Source: Tanytarsus gracilentus
Taxonomy: Eukaryota; Arthropoda; Insecta; Diptera; Chironomidae
Direction: 5' to 3'
DNA: 64,000 nt
Assembly: GCA_038502055.1 (NCBI GenBank)
Contig: JAXRKN010000044.1
Span: 3,320,001-3,384,000, forward strand
Made by a program: the position numbers and the translations under genes. Positions 48,972-62,000 of this stretch are shown here, in pieces. Each line of letters begins with the position of its first letter. Within the stretch, counting starts at the first letter, position 1. The notes below the pieces were generated by a model. That model saw nothing but the letters and a program-made list of their open reading frames with translations, was not told the origin of the DNA and did not search any database.

Positions 48972-49931
48972 ATGTCTTCGAGAGTACATCGGATTTTTGA
49001 TTTTACGGTGCTGATTGTTGGTGAGATTTAAAATAATTTTTAATCAAAAATAATTTAAATTTTTTGTCAAGCCGTCGGAGCCGTTTTCGCGCTGATTTAT
49101 TTCATTCCAATTGCACCTGCAAAACGAGGCTTCATCTGTAATGATCCCGCCATTTCCTATCCCTACAAGAGCAACTCAATCTCAACAATTTTCATCCTCA
49201 TTCACATGCAGTTAATTTTAATTTTTGTGGTAATTTTTGCGATTAAATTGAGGCAATTTTAAGTCGGAATTATTTCACAGATAATTCTCACGGAATTTGT
49301 GGTGGTCAAGGTTAAGAACAAAGAACAAGTTTTTGTCAGTTTAAAACGCTCATTAGTATGGATTATGGACTATTTCTTCACGTGGGCAGTGATATCTATT
49401 ACGTTCATGTTTGTGAAGAAGCTCTCTGGAGTTTTGAGGCCACATTTTCTAGATCAATGCAAGCCAAACGTAACCGACTGTATAAGTGGTACTTTAGTGA
49501 CTGAATTTCACTGCACAAATGAAAATATTTCTCTCAAAACTGCGGAATTGATCATGCAGAGTTTTCCAAGTGGTCATGCCGCGCTCGCAGTTTATTTTTC
49601 CGTTTTTCTCAGCTTCTACTTTCAAAAACGATTGGTGACAAAATTTCAACTTTTAACGCCTTTGCTGCAGGGAATTTTACTAATTTGGATGGCGGTCGTT
49701 AGTGCTTCGAGAGTTACCGATAATTATCATCATGCGACTGATGTGTTATTTGGAGCGATTATGGGCGGAATTTTTGCTATTTTTACTGTGAGTATTTTAA
49801 GATTTTAAATTTTAAATTTTTAACGAAAATTTTATTTTAAATATTTTCAGAGCATTGTAATGTGCAAAAATTTCCAAGTTGATGAAACTGTGAATAAAAA
49901 TGATGAAATTTCTCTAGAAAATAAAAAATAA
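48972..49931 (+). CDS. Wunen-type lipid phosphate phosphatase (PAP2 superfamily), 264 aa
   Basis: Integral-membrane phosphatase of the LPP/phospholipid phosphatase family, dephosphorylating phosphatidate, lysophosphatidate or sphingosine-1-phosphate-like lipids at the outer face. Exons 48972-49020, 49072-49229, 49281-49787 and 49851-49931 join in phase (GT/AG). All three PAP2 signature motifs are present: K-x6-RP at about 115-123 (KKLSGVLRP), PSGH at 165-168, and SR-x5-H-x3-D at 212-223 (SRVTDNYHHATD). The catalytic histidines are thus H168 and H219. Hydrophobic segments fit the six-TM topology. The loop between motifs 1 and 2 has paired Cys and N-glycosylation sites (NVT, NIS). The last exon encodes a short polar tail ending ISLENKK, followed by AATAAA-type sequence. 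The start is the ATG that gives a short polar N-terminus before TM1. It is intact and somewhat shorter than many LPPs (about 280-320 aa). Confidence 0.93.
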
Positions 49932-52900
49932 ATTTAATTTTTTGAGATGTAAAAAAATATTTTTAATTTTGATATTTTTTAGATTAAATTATTTTAATAA
50001 AATTGACATAAAACTTTTTCTTGAAAACTTCGTTAACTTTGTCCTTCATTCACCCTCCAAAGAAATTCAACCCCATTCAATTTCATTCAGAAAATGCTCG
50101 AAGCACTCGATGACGTAAAGCGCACGTTTTGTGACGTATCAAGGAGGCTCGACTATCGATTATTTTTCTTCGCTCCCTCTCTCACGACCCATATGCACGT
50201 TTTTACTCCGATTCATTCTTACATTTCGAGACAGTAAAGGCGCTTCGTGGCAGACAGCACGAAAATTTATATTCGCTAAAGAAAACATTTCGAGTGGTTA
50301 AAATGTGCAATTAAAACAAATGTGCTCGATGGTGATTTTAAAGATGATGTGAAGTGTCGGAGGAAAACTTGAACGAGTGAAAATTTTAGCAATAAGGCGA
50401 AAAATTGCCAAAAAAAGAGTATTTTTAAAAGACTGGAAAAAGAAAAGTTTTGTGATTGCGTAATAATTTATAAAAAGTTTTCGTGAAAAGTAAGAAAAAT
50501 TAATTGAATTATTTTAATAAAGATAAAAAGATTGATTTGAATGTTTTTCAACAAATATTTTTGAGATTATTTAAAAAGGTTAAAAAAAGTATTTTGCGGC
50601 ATATCGAAAGTACTTCACAATGTCCTTGAACCACTATGCGCAGAAGTATAAAAAATTCTCTCGCACTCTCAAAAATCTGATGTAAATTTACGGCCAAAAA
50701 AATTATCAGCTACTGTCGCGTGATAATTCTTATCATTATATTCTTCTTCTGCTATCGCAAAAAGATTTCTAAAATTAAAAATTGTGGGCTCGTCACTTCG
50801 ACCCATAAACAACGTCCGCGTGCGTTGAATAGCGGTAAATTATAGTAAATCACTAAAATATTTGTGTATAAAAGTCTATTTAAAGAAGCCGATCTATATA
50901 AAAAAAAAATAAGTAAACATTTATATGCATAGCTCTCTCACTCACTCTCACAACAATTTTAAGAAGAGAATAAAGTTCGTATTAATCCGAGAAGGAAGGA
51001 GAAAAAAATCGGCAGCGTGCTCTTGTCAGTTAGTTAGTTGTTCACCGACAGTCACTAGGTAAAGAAGTGGAAGAGAAACAGTTGTGAAATAAATTTTTTT
51101 CCTCTTCTTAAATTTATTCCTTAAGTCAATATAACAAATAAAAAAAAGTGTGTAGAAAAAGAGAGTTTGAATTAAGTGTGTGACAGTAAAAAAATTAGCA
51201 TAAACTTTTTATTGAACAAATAAGTGTGAGAAAACATTTTAGCTGTTATCGATTGCATAAGTAATTAATTTTTTTAAATATCTGATAATCGCTTAATAAA
51301 AGACAAACTTATGACATTGTAAATTCACGGACAGAAAAAAAATCTACGCGGGTTTTAGAAATTTATTTTCGTCTTGAAATAATTTTTTTGGAGGCATGTG
51401 TTGTGATATTTTTAGCAGCGATTAGCTTTGAAAAGATTTATGAGCATTTTGTCTCTCTTTTTATCACTTAATAACCGAAAAAAATTATTGTAGTAAAATT
51501 TAAATCGACATTCGAATCACATTGGTGCGTCACCTTACTGTGACCTTCGTCGTCCTTTTCCATAGACTGGATATGTTGTGCAACAAGTGGTTTATGATGA
51601 AAGCACGAATGTTGAGTTGGGAAATTATGAAGAAAAGTTTTTCATCTGAGCTGCAAATGGAAAACTTTTAGCGTGGGCGTGAACTAAAAATTTGTTTCTT
51701 ACTTTTTAAAGCTGATTAAGTTTGTTGATTTATTTTAATTATGTTGAGATTATTTTCATCGAATTTTAATTGTTAACTTTGTGAGAATTATGTTGGATTA
51801 AAATGTCAATCTTAAAATTTATTCGCAATTATTTTAAACACAACGTTGCGATACTTTTCAAGATTTATTTACAGCATTATTAAATTTTAACGTCAAGATT
51901 TATTTAAAATTAAGCAAAAATAATAATTAATATTTTTTAACGAATAAATAGTAAAGCTTTGTGGTCTTTTCAAAATTACTAGAATTTAAAATCAAAAACA
52001 TAAAAGTGAAAAAAAATTGTTAATATTAAAAATCCTGGAAATTTTGAATTAAAAATTTTTTTAATCATGTCCTTAAATTCTTAAGAATTAATGGCAAAAA
52101 TATTTAACATTAATCTTATTAAAAATTAAAGCAACAAATTTAAACCTCAAATTTTTTTTCTTTACGTCTTCTCTCGCATGATTTACATTCACGTTAATTA
52201 TTACCCTTCTTATAAATTATCACAAATCACCACGCGCTCAAAGATTCTAATTTACACATCCGCCCTTCAGATAGCAAAAAATTTATCACCGCGTGGGTGT
52301 CGTATCCGATTCTAAATAAAATAAAATTCGAGCTGTCTTGATACTGCATAGAGGAATTGCTTGACTCAATAGGCTATCAATTAATTGTAAATATGTAACA
52401 ATTGTTTGCAATCAGTGATTACGCTTCAATCACTTGGTGCAGCTTAGTCCACACACACATTTGCCAGTTAATTATCAACTCACGTTGCCTCTTTATCAGC
52501 ATGTGTGTGGGACTTTAGTCACAAGAATTTTCAACTCACTGCGTATGCCGAAAGCTATCAGCACTTTAATTTATTGGTTCGACTATTTGAAGAAAAGAAA
52601 TCGACGTAGACTTATCGAAAAAAAATATTTTCACGGTCGCTACTTTGCGCCGAGTGGATGCTGATAATGAACTTGGCATCTCTCGATGTCGTAGACGATA
52701 CCAACGAGTAGCGATAAGAAGTTGTGACATTTATAGAAATTTTAAATGCGGTTTATTTAAAAATGTATCAAATCAAAACCGGTTCAACATCTTTTTTTTG
52801 CTGAATGCGTGGTGTTGAAAAAAGTGAAATTTTAAGTAAAAATTGACTGCACCCTCGAAACTAAAAAGAGCCGGTATTTATTGACAATGCTTTCAATCAT

Positions 52901-54382
52901 TCGAAATATTTCAAATATTTGATTTTGTTAAGTGATAAAAATTTATTTACTTCTAAAATGTTTAACTAAATTTATTAAATTTATTGACATCAGAAATAAA
53001 TTATTGGAAATTTTTTTAAATAATTTTAAATTCTATTTTAATTTAATTATGTTTGACTTGAAAAATTCAAATTAATTGAAAATATTAAAAAAATTTCAAG
53101 AATTTTCAACTCAGCCTAAAATTTAAAAAAAAAATAATTTTAAAAATTAGGAATTTAAAAAATTAGCTGTAAAGCAAAAAGAATGCAAGAAACAGAAATC
53201 TCACGACATAACGGATGAATGCTTAAGCATGAAACAAGGTATTCAGGAAATGCAACTTTTAACTCTTATTGCCACTTTCTTTTGGCTAGTCATGTCCATA
53301 AATTTTAATTTGTCTCTCAGCTCAAAAAAACTTGCATACAAATAAGGAAACGGAAATTTCCATTGCTAGCTTCTATTTTATTATGCATCGCATTTCATCT
53401 ACGCAATCAATTTTCGCAATGAAAGATGAAAATTCAATTGTAAATTCTTTTACAATAGAGACATTCTCAATTAGTCGCGAGGTTGTAAGTGACGTGACGT
53501 AACAAAGAGGCAGACAATACGAAAAAAAGTGACGTCGGGTGGGTGTGATTTTACTGAAATTCACTGATAAATAAAAAAAGAGAGAATGTGATTGCATGAC
53601 AATTTAAATAGTCTCGTGCTTTCAAAAATAACTCGAGGAATTTTCCTTTATTTTGTATTAAATATTTTAAATTGTCGGCAAATAATTTTAAATTGGATTT
53701 TGATATGTTTATGAATGTAAATTAGACGTAGTTTATTGCCAGCAAAAAATTTAACGCCGACATGTGCGAATGAGAAAATGCAGAAAAACAAAAAGTTTTT
53801 TCCTCTTTATTTTTGTGTGAATTTTGACAGTGTTGTTGATGAAAAGAAATCTCTTTGAAATTAGGTTAATAAATTTTAGATAATTGTCTCTTTAGTGCAC
53901 ATTTTTAAATAAGAATAGAAAATATTTACTAAGCAGGCGTGGAGCTCAGTTTTGAAATAAATATTTAAAATTATTTTCTAGTTGAATTGAAAATAAATAA
54001 ATTTTTAAGTAAGTTTATTTTCTGGATATTCTCAATTCTTATAACAAAGAATCAGTATTAATATTTTTAATTATGTGCCAAGAAGCATTTTAAATTCATT
54101 CACAAAAAAATTTCTCACATGTTTTTTGTGAAAAAAATAAAATAATAAATCATGACCGAGTGACGATGTAAAAAATAAGAATCTACGTCAATGTGTAATG
54201 TTTGACCCTTCTGAAAATGAATATTTAAAACTTCCTCTCGAGAGGAGATTCCTCGCGTGAATTTTATGATAGTCTGTACATTTTTTAAAAGATTCGGTTA
54301 AACTCCAAAAACATTCATCGAAACTTTTATTTACACAACTTTAATTTTTCTTCTTATAGATTGTCAAATAAAATAATTCAAA
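49932..54382. other. Region upstream of the sugar transporter, probable noncoding exon(s) and intron
   Basis: 4.4 kb without a supported coding exon. The part from about 50050 to 51070 is richer in GC and CpG. It includes a TATCGATT core similar to the DNA-replication-related element near 50155 and an initiator-like TCAGT at 51026-51030, followed by CACTAG|GTAAAG near 51057, which would make a short 5' UTR exon. A polypyrimidine-rich acceptor lies just before the coding ATG at 54383 (TCTTATAG at about 54360). I infer a transporter promoter near 51.0 kb and a 3.3-kb first intron. The rest is AT-rich with no features. Confidence 0.35.
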
Positions 54383-57102
54383 ATGAGCAAAGAAACTCCG
54401 GTCACGTCTCCGATGCTTTACGATCCCATTCCAGAGGGAAGCGTACAGACAACAAAAATCATGCAATTTGTTGCGGCTTCGGCAGGTAAAATATTAATGA
54501 ACTCTCATGGAACTTTTTATGTCTTCCTCAAATCTCACTTAATCTCAAGCTTTGCAGCTTAATAAAAAAGTTTTTCTCTAGCAAATTTGCAACAATTTAC
54601 TTTCTTACTGTCGCTTGACGTTCAACGTGAAAGTCCTTGAGATATTTTTAAAAAGAATTTACGAATTGAATTTTTTTTTCCGCTAATCTACAAACGTGTC
54701 GAATTTATTTTTTAATTATTTCAATTTTTCAGTATCATTAGCGGCAGTTAGTGCAGGGACGGCCTTAGCCTGGACCTCACCCATAAACGAACAGTTGAAC
54801 GTCAACACAACACTATCCATTACAGACGATCAAAGTGAGTACACGAGATGAGCTTATCAATAATTGGGCTCCACATTTATGTAACTGATAAGGACTGTAA
54901 ATATTTTTTATTGGTGTCGATTGGAATTTTACGTTGGGTAGGATTTCAAGGAAATGTCACAAATTTTTAAAAAACTTTTCGGGATCGACAATTTTTATCC
55001 TGCGTGGGACATGACCAAATGTTACCGTTAAAATTCAAAAAATCCTCATACAAATAAAATTTAAATCTCGGCTTCAACGTATTTTCAATAGACAATTGTA
55101 TACAAAAAGTATACTTTTATTTAAATTTACGGCTTCAACGGTTTTCATGTCCCACGCAGGATTTTTATAAAAAAACGAATAAATTTTCACCTAATTCATG
55201 CACAATCACTCAAACTGATCCTCTATCTATGTAATTTTTGAAGCTTATAAAATTTTCGGCAGTGTCAATAGTCGCGCACTCGTTGTCAGTCTATCGCCAT
55301 GGCAATAAAAAAAACGAATTCAATCACCGCGCTTTATTAGCGATAATAAATTAATGAGGTGAAGCTTCTTATTGAGAGTTTTACGACAAACCAGTTAACA
55401 CTCAAAGGCTGATAAGTCAATCGCCAAAAAAATATTATTTTACTACTCAAAATCATGGTCAATGGCACAATTAATTAATTAATTGATAGTGATTTTGCTA
55501 AATCACACTCGAATGAATTATTTCCTGAAAGGAATTCACTAGAAAGCCTCTGTTAAAGCTCGAGCTTATCGGCTATCAATAAATAATTTTTTACTGCACC
55601 TTAATAATATTTTGATAAGAAGAAAAACACTTTAAAGCATTTAGATTGATTGTTCTGTTCCTTTACAGAGTCATGGGTGGGATCATTTTTAGCCGTTGGC
55701 GCTTTCCTCGGCGCCCTTCCGACAGGTATTTTGGCAGAGAGAATAGGACGTCGATGGACAACGATAAGCTTGGGTGTTCCGTATCTCATCTCGTGGGCGC
55801 TCTTGGCACTCGCTTCAAATGTCGGCATGCTTTATGCGGGAAGAGTTTTTGCTGGCATTGCGACCGGCGGAAGCTGTGTTGTTGCACCAATGTTCATTTC
55901 AGAAATTGCTGAGACTTCGTAAGCTAATTTTAGATTAATTTGTGAATTTTTATTAAACTTTTTATTTGATTAGATTGCGTGGTGCTTTAGGTGCATTCTT
56001 CCAGCTCTTCCTGACGATTGGAATCTTGTTCATATACGTCGTTGGTGCATTGACTGACTGGGTTACTTTAAGTGTTTTGTCCGCCATCTTCCCTGTCCTC
56101 CTGATCATTGCCGTCTTCTTTATTCCCGAAAGTCCAGTTTACTTAGTGAAACAGGTTAAATTTTTAACGTTTTTATAATTTTTAAATTTCTAAAAATATT
56201 TAATTCTCCAGGGTCAACGTCAAGATGCCGGTGCCGCCCTGAAATTCTTGTGGGGACGTCATTGTGACACACAAACAGCTCTCTCGAACATACAAGCGGA
56301 CTTGGAGCAAGCAACTGGCGATGCTCGACTCTCGGACCTCTTCACTGTCCGATCAAATATGATGGCTCTCTTCATTTCACTCTCTCTCATGTTGTTCCAA
56401 CAATTCTCCGGAATTAACGCTGTAATTTTCTATGCGCAGAGTATCTTTGAAGCTGCTGGTTCAACTCTTCCGCCCGCTCTTTGCACAATTATTGTTGGCG
56501 TGGTTCAAGTTGTCATGACCGTTTGTTCTGCATTGTTGATTGAGAAGGCTGGACGTCGTATTCTATTGTTGCAATCGTCAGTTATTATGGGTCTGTGCTT
56601 GGTGATGTTGGGCATTTATTTCATGTTGAAAGAGGGCGGAACTGATGTCACAAATATTTCCTTCCTTCCACTTGCCAGCGTCGTTTTGTTTATCGTAAGC
56701 TTCAGTCTTGGATTGGGTCCACTTCCATGGCTTCTAATGGGTGAGTTTAGAAAAATTAAAGACGTTAAAATTTAAATTAATCTTTTCACTTTTTCAGGTG
56801 AACTTTTCGCGGCTGAAGTTAAAGGTGTTGCATCAGCTATCGCTGTCATGTTCAACTGGACTTTAGTTTTCATCATCACAAAGACATTCGGAATGATGTG
56901 CATTGCATGGGGAAGCGGTAATTTTTTTCTCAATTTAAAATTTAATACCTAAATTTAATTAATAATTTTTAATTTAGGTCCGACATTCTATTTCTTTGCG
57001 GCATTCATGGCCGTTGGTACGATATTCACATTCGTTAAGGTTCCCGAGACAAAAGGCAAAACCAACGCTCAAATTCAAGCAATTCTGGCAGGAAAAAATT
57101 AA
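54383..57102 (+). CDS. Facilitated trehalose/sugar transporter, Tret1-like (MFS), 469 aa
   Basis: Major-facilitator sugar porter of the plasma membrane. Exons 54383-54485, 54733-54834, 55669-55918, 55974-56154, 56212-56740, 56798-56917 and 56978-57102 join in phase (470 codons with TAA). A short hydrophilic N-terminus (MSKETPVTSPMLYDPIPEG) precedes TM1. Sugar-porter signatures appear in order: RIGRRW after TM2, GRVFAGIATGGSCVV, SLRGALGAFFQL, PESPVYL after TM6, QQFSGINAVIFYAQ in TM7 (from about residue 275), EKAGRRIL, LPWLLMGE in TM10, and VPETKGK after TM12. This set matches insect Tret1-type transporters, though some family members carry glucose or fructose rather than trehalose, so the substrate is inferred. 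The protein is compact, lacking the long N-terminus of Drosophila Tret1. Intron 2 carries a small transposon (54999-55160). AATAAA lies at 57351-57356. Confidence 0.92.
54991..55168. mobile_element. 162-bp hAT-like MITE with 16-bp perfect TIRs and 8-bp target duplication
   Basis: The terminal inverted repeats CCTGCGTGGGACATGA (54999-55014) and its exact reverse complement (55145-55160) bound a 162-bp element. It is flanked directly by identical 8-mers ATTTTTAT at 54991-54998 and 55161-55168. An 8-bp duplication fitting nTnnnnAn is typical of hAT transposons. The inside has no coding capacity, and CGGCTTCAACG occurs twice as a direct repeat. The element sits in intron 2 of the sugar transporter, so it is a non-autonomous insertion. 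Confidence 0.88.
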
Positions 57103-58011
57103 GAGATTCATCAAACAAGTGAAAGTTTAAATTTTTCCGTTAAAAATTATTGTTTTTTGTGTTTTAAATAATTTTAAGCTATTTTTATGAAAGCCACTGG
57201 CGATTTTAGAGAAAAAATGTTTCTTGTTAGAGAGAGAAAAAAAGTCGTAAATAGCATATCAAAAATGCTGGTTATAAATATTTTAAGTTTAGCTCAATAA
57301 GTCACTGTGCTCTGCAATAGTAACTAACACCCAATTACTATAATGCATACAATAAATAATTGGAGTAGCATAAATCAATATAGTCGGTGAACAAAGGCGA
57401 GGCATTAATTAGTCTTTTTTTAAAAAAATTACTTTGCACATTTTGCTTTCGCTCAAGGAAAATTGTTATTTAGCCAAGTATTGAGTAATTGAGAGAGGAA
57501 AAATATGATGGAAAATTATTTTATGCCAATTGATTGAAATTTTCATACTGGTGAGAATTGACTGTTTAAAAATGGTGTTTAAATACGTTAGAAAATATTC
57601 AAAATTTAAATCTTTAGATTTAGCTAGAAAAAGATCACAAATTAAATCTCAGGATTAAGCTTAAAATATTTTAATCCCAAGATTAAAACTCTGAAGAGTT
57701 TTGAATTTTTCAATAACGTATTTTCCGCTCGATTCTTTCGAAGAAATTCTCTTATCATCCTAAAACTAATATATTTATTGAGCAATGTTATTGGACTGTG
57801 TATTGAAAATTTAAAATGAGGGTTGAATTTAAAGTGGACTGAGCCTAAAAATTTACACTTAGATCATGTACAAAACAAACTTTAACAGTCTAATTGAAAC
57901 CATTTAAATCACATTTTTGCATGTAAATTAAGATCATTCGTGTGTATTCATAATCTTCTGTAAATTAGACTAGTAGCATGACACGACACAAAAAAAATTG
58001 AGCGAAGAATG
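57103..58011. other. 3' UTR of the sugar transporter and spacer
   Basis: The 3' UTR probably ends after AATAAA at 57351-57356. The rest is AT-rich spacer with nothing recognisable up to the repeat element. Confidence 0.5.
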
Positions 58012-58212
58012 TTGGAAATATATTATAGCTCCGCTATATATTAATTTTGGATTTTTCCAAAACCTGTTTTCGGCCCCTAGTGCCAAGACATTACATTTTG
58101 CAATATCTAAACATATACTCAAATGATAGGCCTAGCCAAACCCTACAAACTGGCGAAAACAGATTTGAAATCGGTTGCTCCTACGAGGAGTTAGAGCCAT
58201 TTAAGTCATCTT

Positions 58213-58260
58213 ACTTTCTCACTTTCTCACTTTCTCACTTTCTCACTTTCTCACTTTCTT
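58213..58260. repeat. Octamer minisatellite ACTTTCTC x6
   Basis: Five exact copies of ACTTTCTC plus a sixth with one change, directly adjoining, inside the TIR-bounded element. Confidence 0.95.
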
Positions 58261-58440
58261 ACGATCTTAGTGAACGCCATATCTCAAGAACGGCTGGTCG
58301 GATTTGAGTCGGGTTTGTGGCTAAAGATCGGGTTTTGGCTCTAGTTGTGCAAGAAGTATTTAGTTTTGAGGTCCGACCCTCCAAGGACTGTCCCTGAGTG
58401 CAAAAATATCCTTTTTCATACAAATTTTCTCTTTTATGGC

Positions 58441-58919
58441 TTCATGGGTATCGTTGAACTCGTAATTGCATCAGGAATCGATTGACATTGATGATTTTTG
58501 AGGAATGTCCATTATGGACGGCCAGGATGGCCACTAATGTCCATTTTTCAGAACTATGGCTTAATGTATGTCGTTGAACTCGTCATTGCATCAGAAATCG
58601 ATTGACATTGATGATTTTTGAGGAATGTCCATTATGGACGGCCAGGAGTGCCACTAATGTCCATTTTTCAGAACTATGGCTTCATGTATGTCGTTGAACT
58701 CGTCATTGCATCAGGAATCAATTGGCATTGATGATTTTTGAGGAATGTCCATCATGGTCGGCTAGGAGTGCCACTAATGTCCATTTTTCAGTACTATGGC
58801 TTCATGTATCTCGTTGAACTGGTCATTGGATCAGGAATTGATTGGCATTGATGAGTTTTGATGAATGTCCATCATGGCCGGCCAGGAGTGCCATAATGTC
58901 CATTTTTCAGAACTATGGG
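58441..58919. repeat. Four tandem 120-bp repeat units
   Basis: Units start at 58441, 58561, 58681 and 58801. The first three are exactly 120 bp and the fourth is one base shorter. Each begins around TTCATGTATGTCGTTGAACT and contains AATGTCCAT twice. A palindrome GTCCAT-n-ATGGAC is exact in the first two units and partly decayed in the last two. Divergence is a few per cent between neighbours, greatest in the last unit. Confidence 0.95.
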
Positions 58920-59076
58920 GTACTAATCTAAGACAGCGGAGCTATTGGAAATGGCAACGCCGTTTGCAGACCCATCTTGTATTTCTATAAGCTTAAATAA
59001 TAATGTTTAATTGAGCAGTGTATAAAAAAATTATTACAACAATAAAACAATGTGGAAAGGAACAAATGTGTTGAGA

Positions 59077-62000
59077 TCATTGCGGATATAAAATATCACT
59101 GAGCATGGTGGTTAAATTAAATATTTGAAGGTTCTCATTGACTTGCAGCGATGATAAATATTCTTTCAGTTTTCGACTAAACGAAGAGTTTTTCAACTTT
59201 GATCGCATTTGTTCGCTCTTTGAGGCCAGACCGAGGAGTGTTTGAAGAATTAAAATTTTTTCGTTCTCATTTTTGCAATCATCGCATAAAATAGAGCTGA
59301 CGGTTTCTAAGAAATCATTCGACTGAAGGATTGCATAGCCGTGAAGAGATTTCATTGACACATTTCGAATTACTTTTAGTGTAGTTTTTCCAATTTCTTT
59401 GTCATCAGTTCGAATAAGTCGGCAAAAGAGTGAAATTTGGCTGAAAATTAAATAATTAAAATGAATAATTATGTTTGCTAATTAAACGCACCTCGGATTG
59501 CACTCTGGATCCTCGATCAACGAAAGCTTTTCGAAAAATTTCAACCACACAAGAATAACTTCATTCCAGGTGGTTTTGCGACTTTTTTGAAGCTGCGGAT
59601 GAAGAACATCGAGTATTTGAAAAATGCTGGCGTTTTTTAGCATAAGTCGAACATCAATGACATTAGCGTATGTTGAAAAGAGATTTAAGATATTTTTCAA
59701 CAGTTCTAAATTCGCATCGGTATGTTGAGGATTTGACGAGAGTTCGAAAGCTTTCTTTAAAATTCCTTTCAGTACAGTCTTTCCATTGTGCTCTTTTACC
59801 AGACAAATTTTTGCGAATCTCAAAGATTCAAAAAACTGTAAGAAATTGACAAACGCGTTGAGAAGGAGTGTGTCGTTGTAAATCCAACCGTAGACATTCA
59901 AGATTTTCGACAAAAATTCCTCAACTTTCTCGGTGTCTTCAGATGCCAAGTTCCACTCAACAATTGCCTTTAAATTTATGCAAAGATCTTTTGAAATAAA
60001 TTGACACTAAAAATTAAAAAGGAGATTTAAGTTTATGGACATGATGGACGTTATAATATTCACCTTTTGAACTCCACTCTTCTTATTCATTTCGATACGT
60101 GTTGTGCTGCCAATTGACTGAACAATTCCTTTCACTCGATTCAAAACGATGCCCATCAGATCGATTTTTGAGGCGATAATTCTTGCTTGTTCGCTCGATG
60201 ACATTATTTTTTTCAAGACGAGGAAAATTTGAGCTCGCATATCGTATACATCTAAAAATTTAATTTCTAGTTAAGTTATAAAGTTGGAAATATTTAAAAA
60301 AAACTCACTCTCGCTATTAAATCTCATCACATCTAAACTTTCATAGAGTGCCACAATTTGAACAACAACGAGATCAACAGCATACTGAACCAACTTGAGG
60401 TTGTTCTTCACAAATTTTTCCGCCTTGCTGTTTTCAGGTTTCTCTAAATTCTCTGCGATTTTATTCAATTTATTTCCACAAACGAGTGTACTGACGTCGC
60501 TCGAAAAGAAATCGTTGTCAAAGTTGAGAAGCGATGAAATCAACTCAAACTGATACATAATTTCACTAAATGAATTTTCACTCTGAAGACCATCCGAAAT
60601 GTTCATGATAAAATTATTAAAAGTCTTTTGATCCTTTGTGATTGCTTTACACGCCTTTTCGTGGCCATCTTTGGATTGAAGAAGAATCAAAATGATGCTG
60701 AGCAAGTTTTTGTTGACTTTTTTTTGTGAGCACTTGTCGTATGGACATTTTATGTTGGCTATGAGCTGATAAAGAGTTTCATCCTTCATACTACAAAGAC
60801 TATCGTGGACGTGTCTCTCGAGACCCTTGAATTTATAGCAAACAACGACTGTGTCTAAATTCTCGATGCTGTTTTTGAGCAGAAAGTCGACTAATTTCTT
60901 TTGCTTAACCATTTCTTCAACATCAAAGCTCTTTTGACTTTTTACCATTTTCTTGACCAAGAAGCAGATAGCATCGATGCTGTGCGGCTTTTTGTCGATG
61001 AAAAGTGTCGCAATGTCTTGCTTAATTTCCATCGCAGTTTTTCGGCTATTTTTAAAGCCAATTTCACGGGCATTTTCCTCACAAATGTAATCGAGAAAAT
61101 TTCCAACAACTAAAGCCTGTGCGTCCTTCACATGACTACAAAATATTCTCTCGCTGCTTGCTATGGCTTGAGTGACAACATCGTAGAATGACATCTTCAT
61201 AGACTCATCAAATCCCTTGCAGAACTCATTAAAATGCAGATTACGTTTCGTAAGTTGAGCGACAATTTTCCACATTAAAGCATTATTTCTTCTCTCCTGA
61301 TCCGAAAGCCATAGAAAAATAACATTGAAATTATCCGGTTTAAGATTAATGTGACATGAGAGTGCACATAATCGTTCGATAATTGCATGCATGAGATAAG
61401 CCACATTTGTGCTCGAATGTCTCGTTGTCTCGAAATCATTATCAGTTCGCGGTGTCGATAGGAAGAATTTTGTAGCAGCGAGCATCTCTTTGAATGTTGA
61501 ATTTATAAATTGCTCATCCAAAATCACCGGAAAGTACGTAAAGATGTTTTTGATAGTTGTTAAAATCGTTTTGACAGCCGGCAGTGCACGCACGTCATTC
61601 AACATTCTTGTTTTTACGTAATTCTCAAAAACATGCGCAATCAATTTCTCGATGAGTCGCGATGGAAAGTAAACTTTTAGATCATCATTGTAGCGTTTGA
61701 TAATTTTGTTTGCCAAATCTTTTCTCTTAGTACTTATTTTAATGACACTGTTAATGAGTCGGAGAATTGGCATTGTTACTTCTACGTCCTCGAGTAATTC
61801 GGTGGACATGATAATGGACTCAATCGGTTGCTCTCTCATCATATTGACAATTTTAGTGTCACTCAGCGATGGAACGATGTGCTGATAGAGTTCCATAAGT
61901 TTAACAAACATGAATTTACGAGGATCGGAAGAATTTTTTTTGTAGCATAAATGTCCTCTCAGTTGTGCGTCGAGGGTTAATGAAAATCTCTCAATTTTCA

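Larger units (their letters stand above)
58012..58952. mobile_element. Non-autonomous element (~0.92 kb) with short TIRs and internal tandem repeats
   Basis: A block of distinctly more GC-rich sequence is bounded by ATAGCTCCGCT (58025-58035) and its exact reverse complement AGCGGAGCTAT (58935-58945). The 8-mer TTGGAAAT occurs just outside on both sides (58012-58019 and 58945-58952) and fits the hAT-type pattern nTnnnnAn, making it a candidate target duplication. On the left, six extra bases separate it from the repeat, so the exact left end is unsure. The interior holds an octamer array and four 120-bp tandem units and has no coding capacity. The superfamily assignment is tentative. Confidence 0.65.

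Noticed and set aside
52434..52664. 76-aa ORF upstream of the sugar transporter
   Set aside because: No promoter, splice partner or recognisable family; more likely noncoding intron with a CA-repeat hairpin.
58047..58307. 86-aa ORF with repeated FLTFSLS in the repeat element
   Set aside because: It is simply translation of the ACTTTCTC octamer array and element DNA, with no coding signal.
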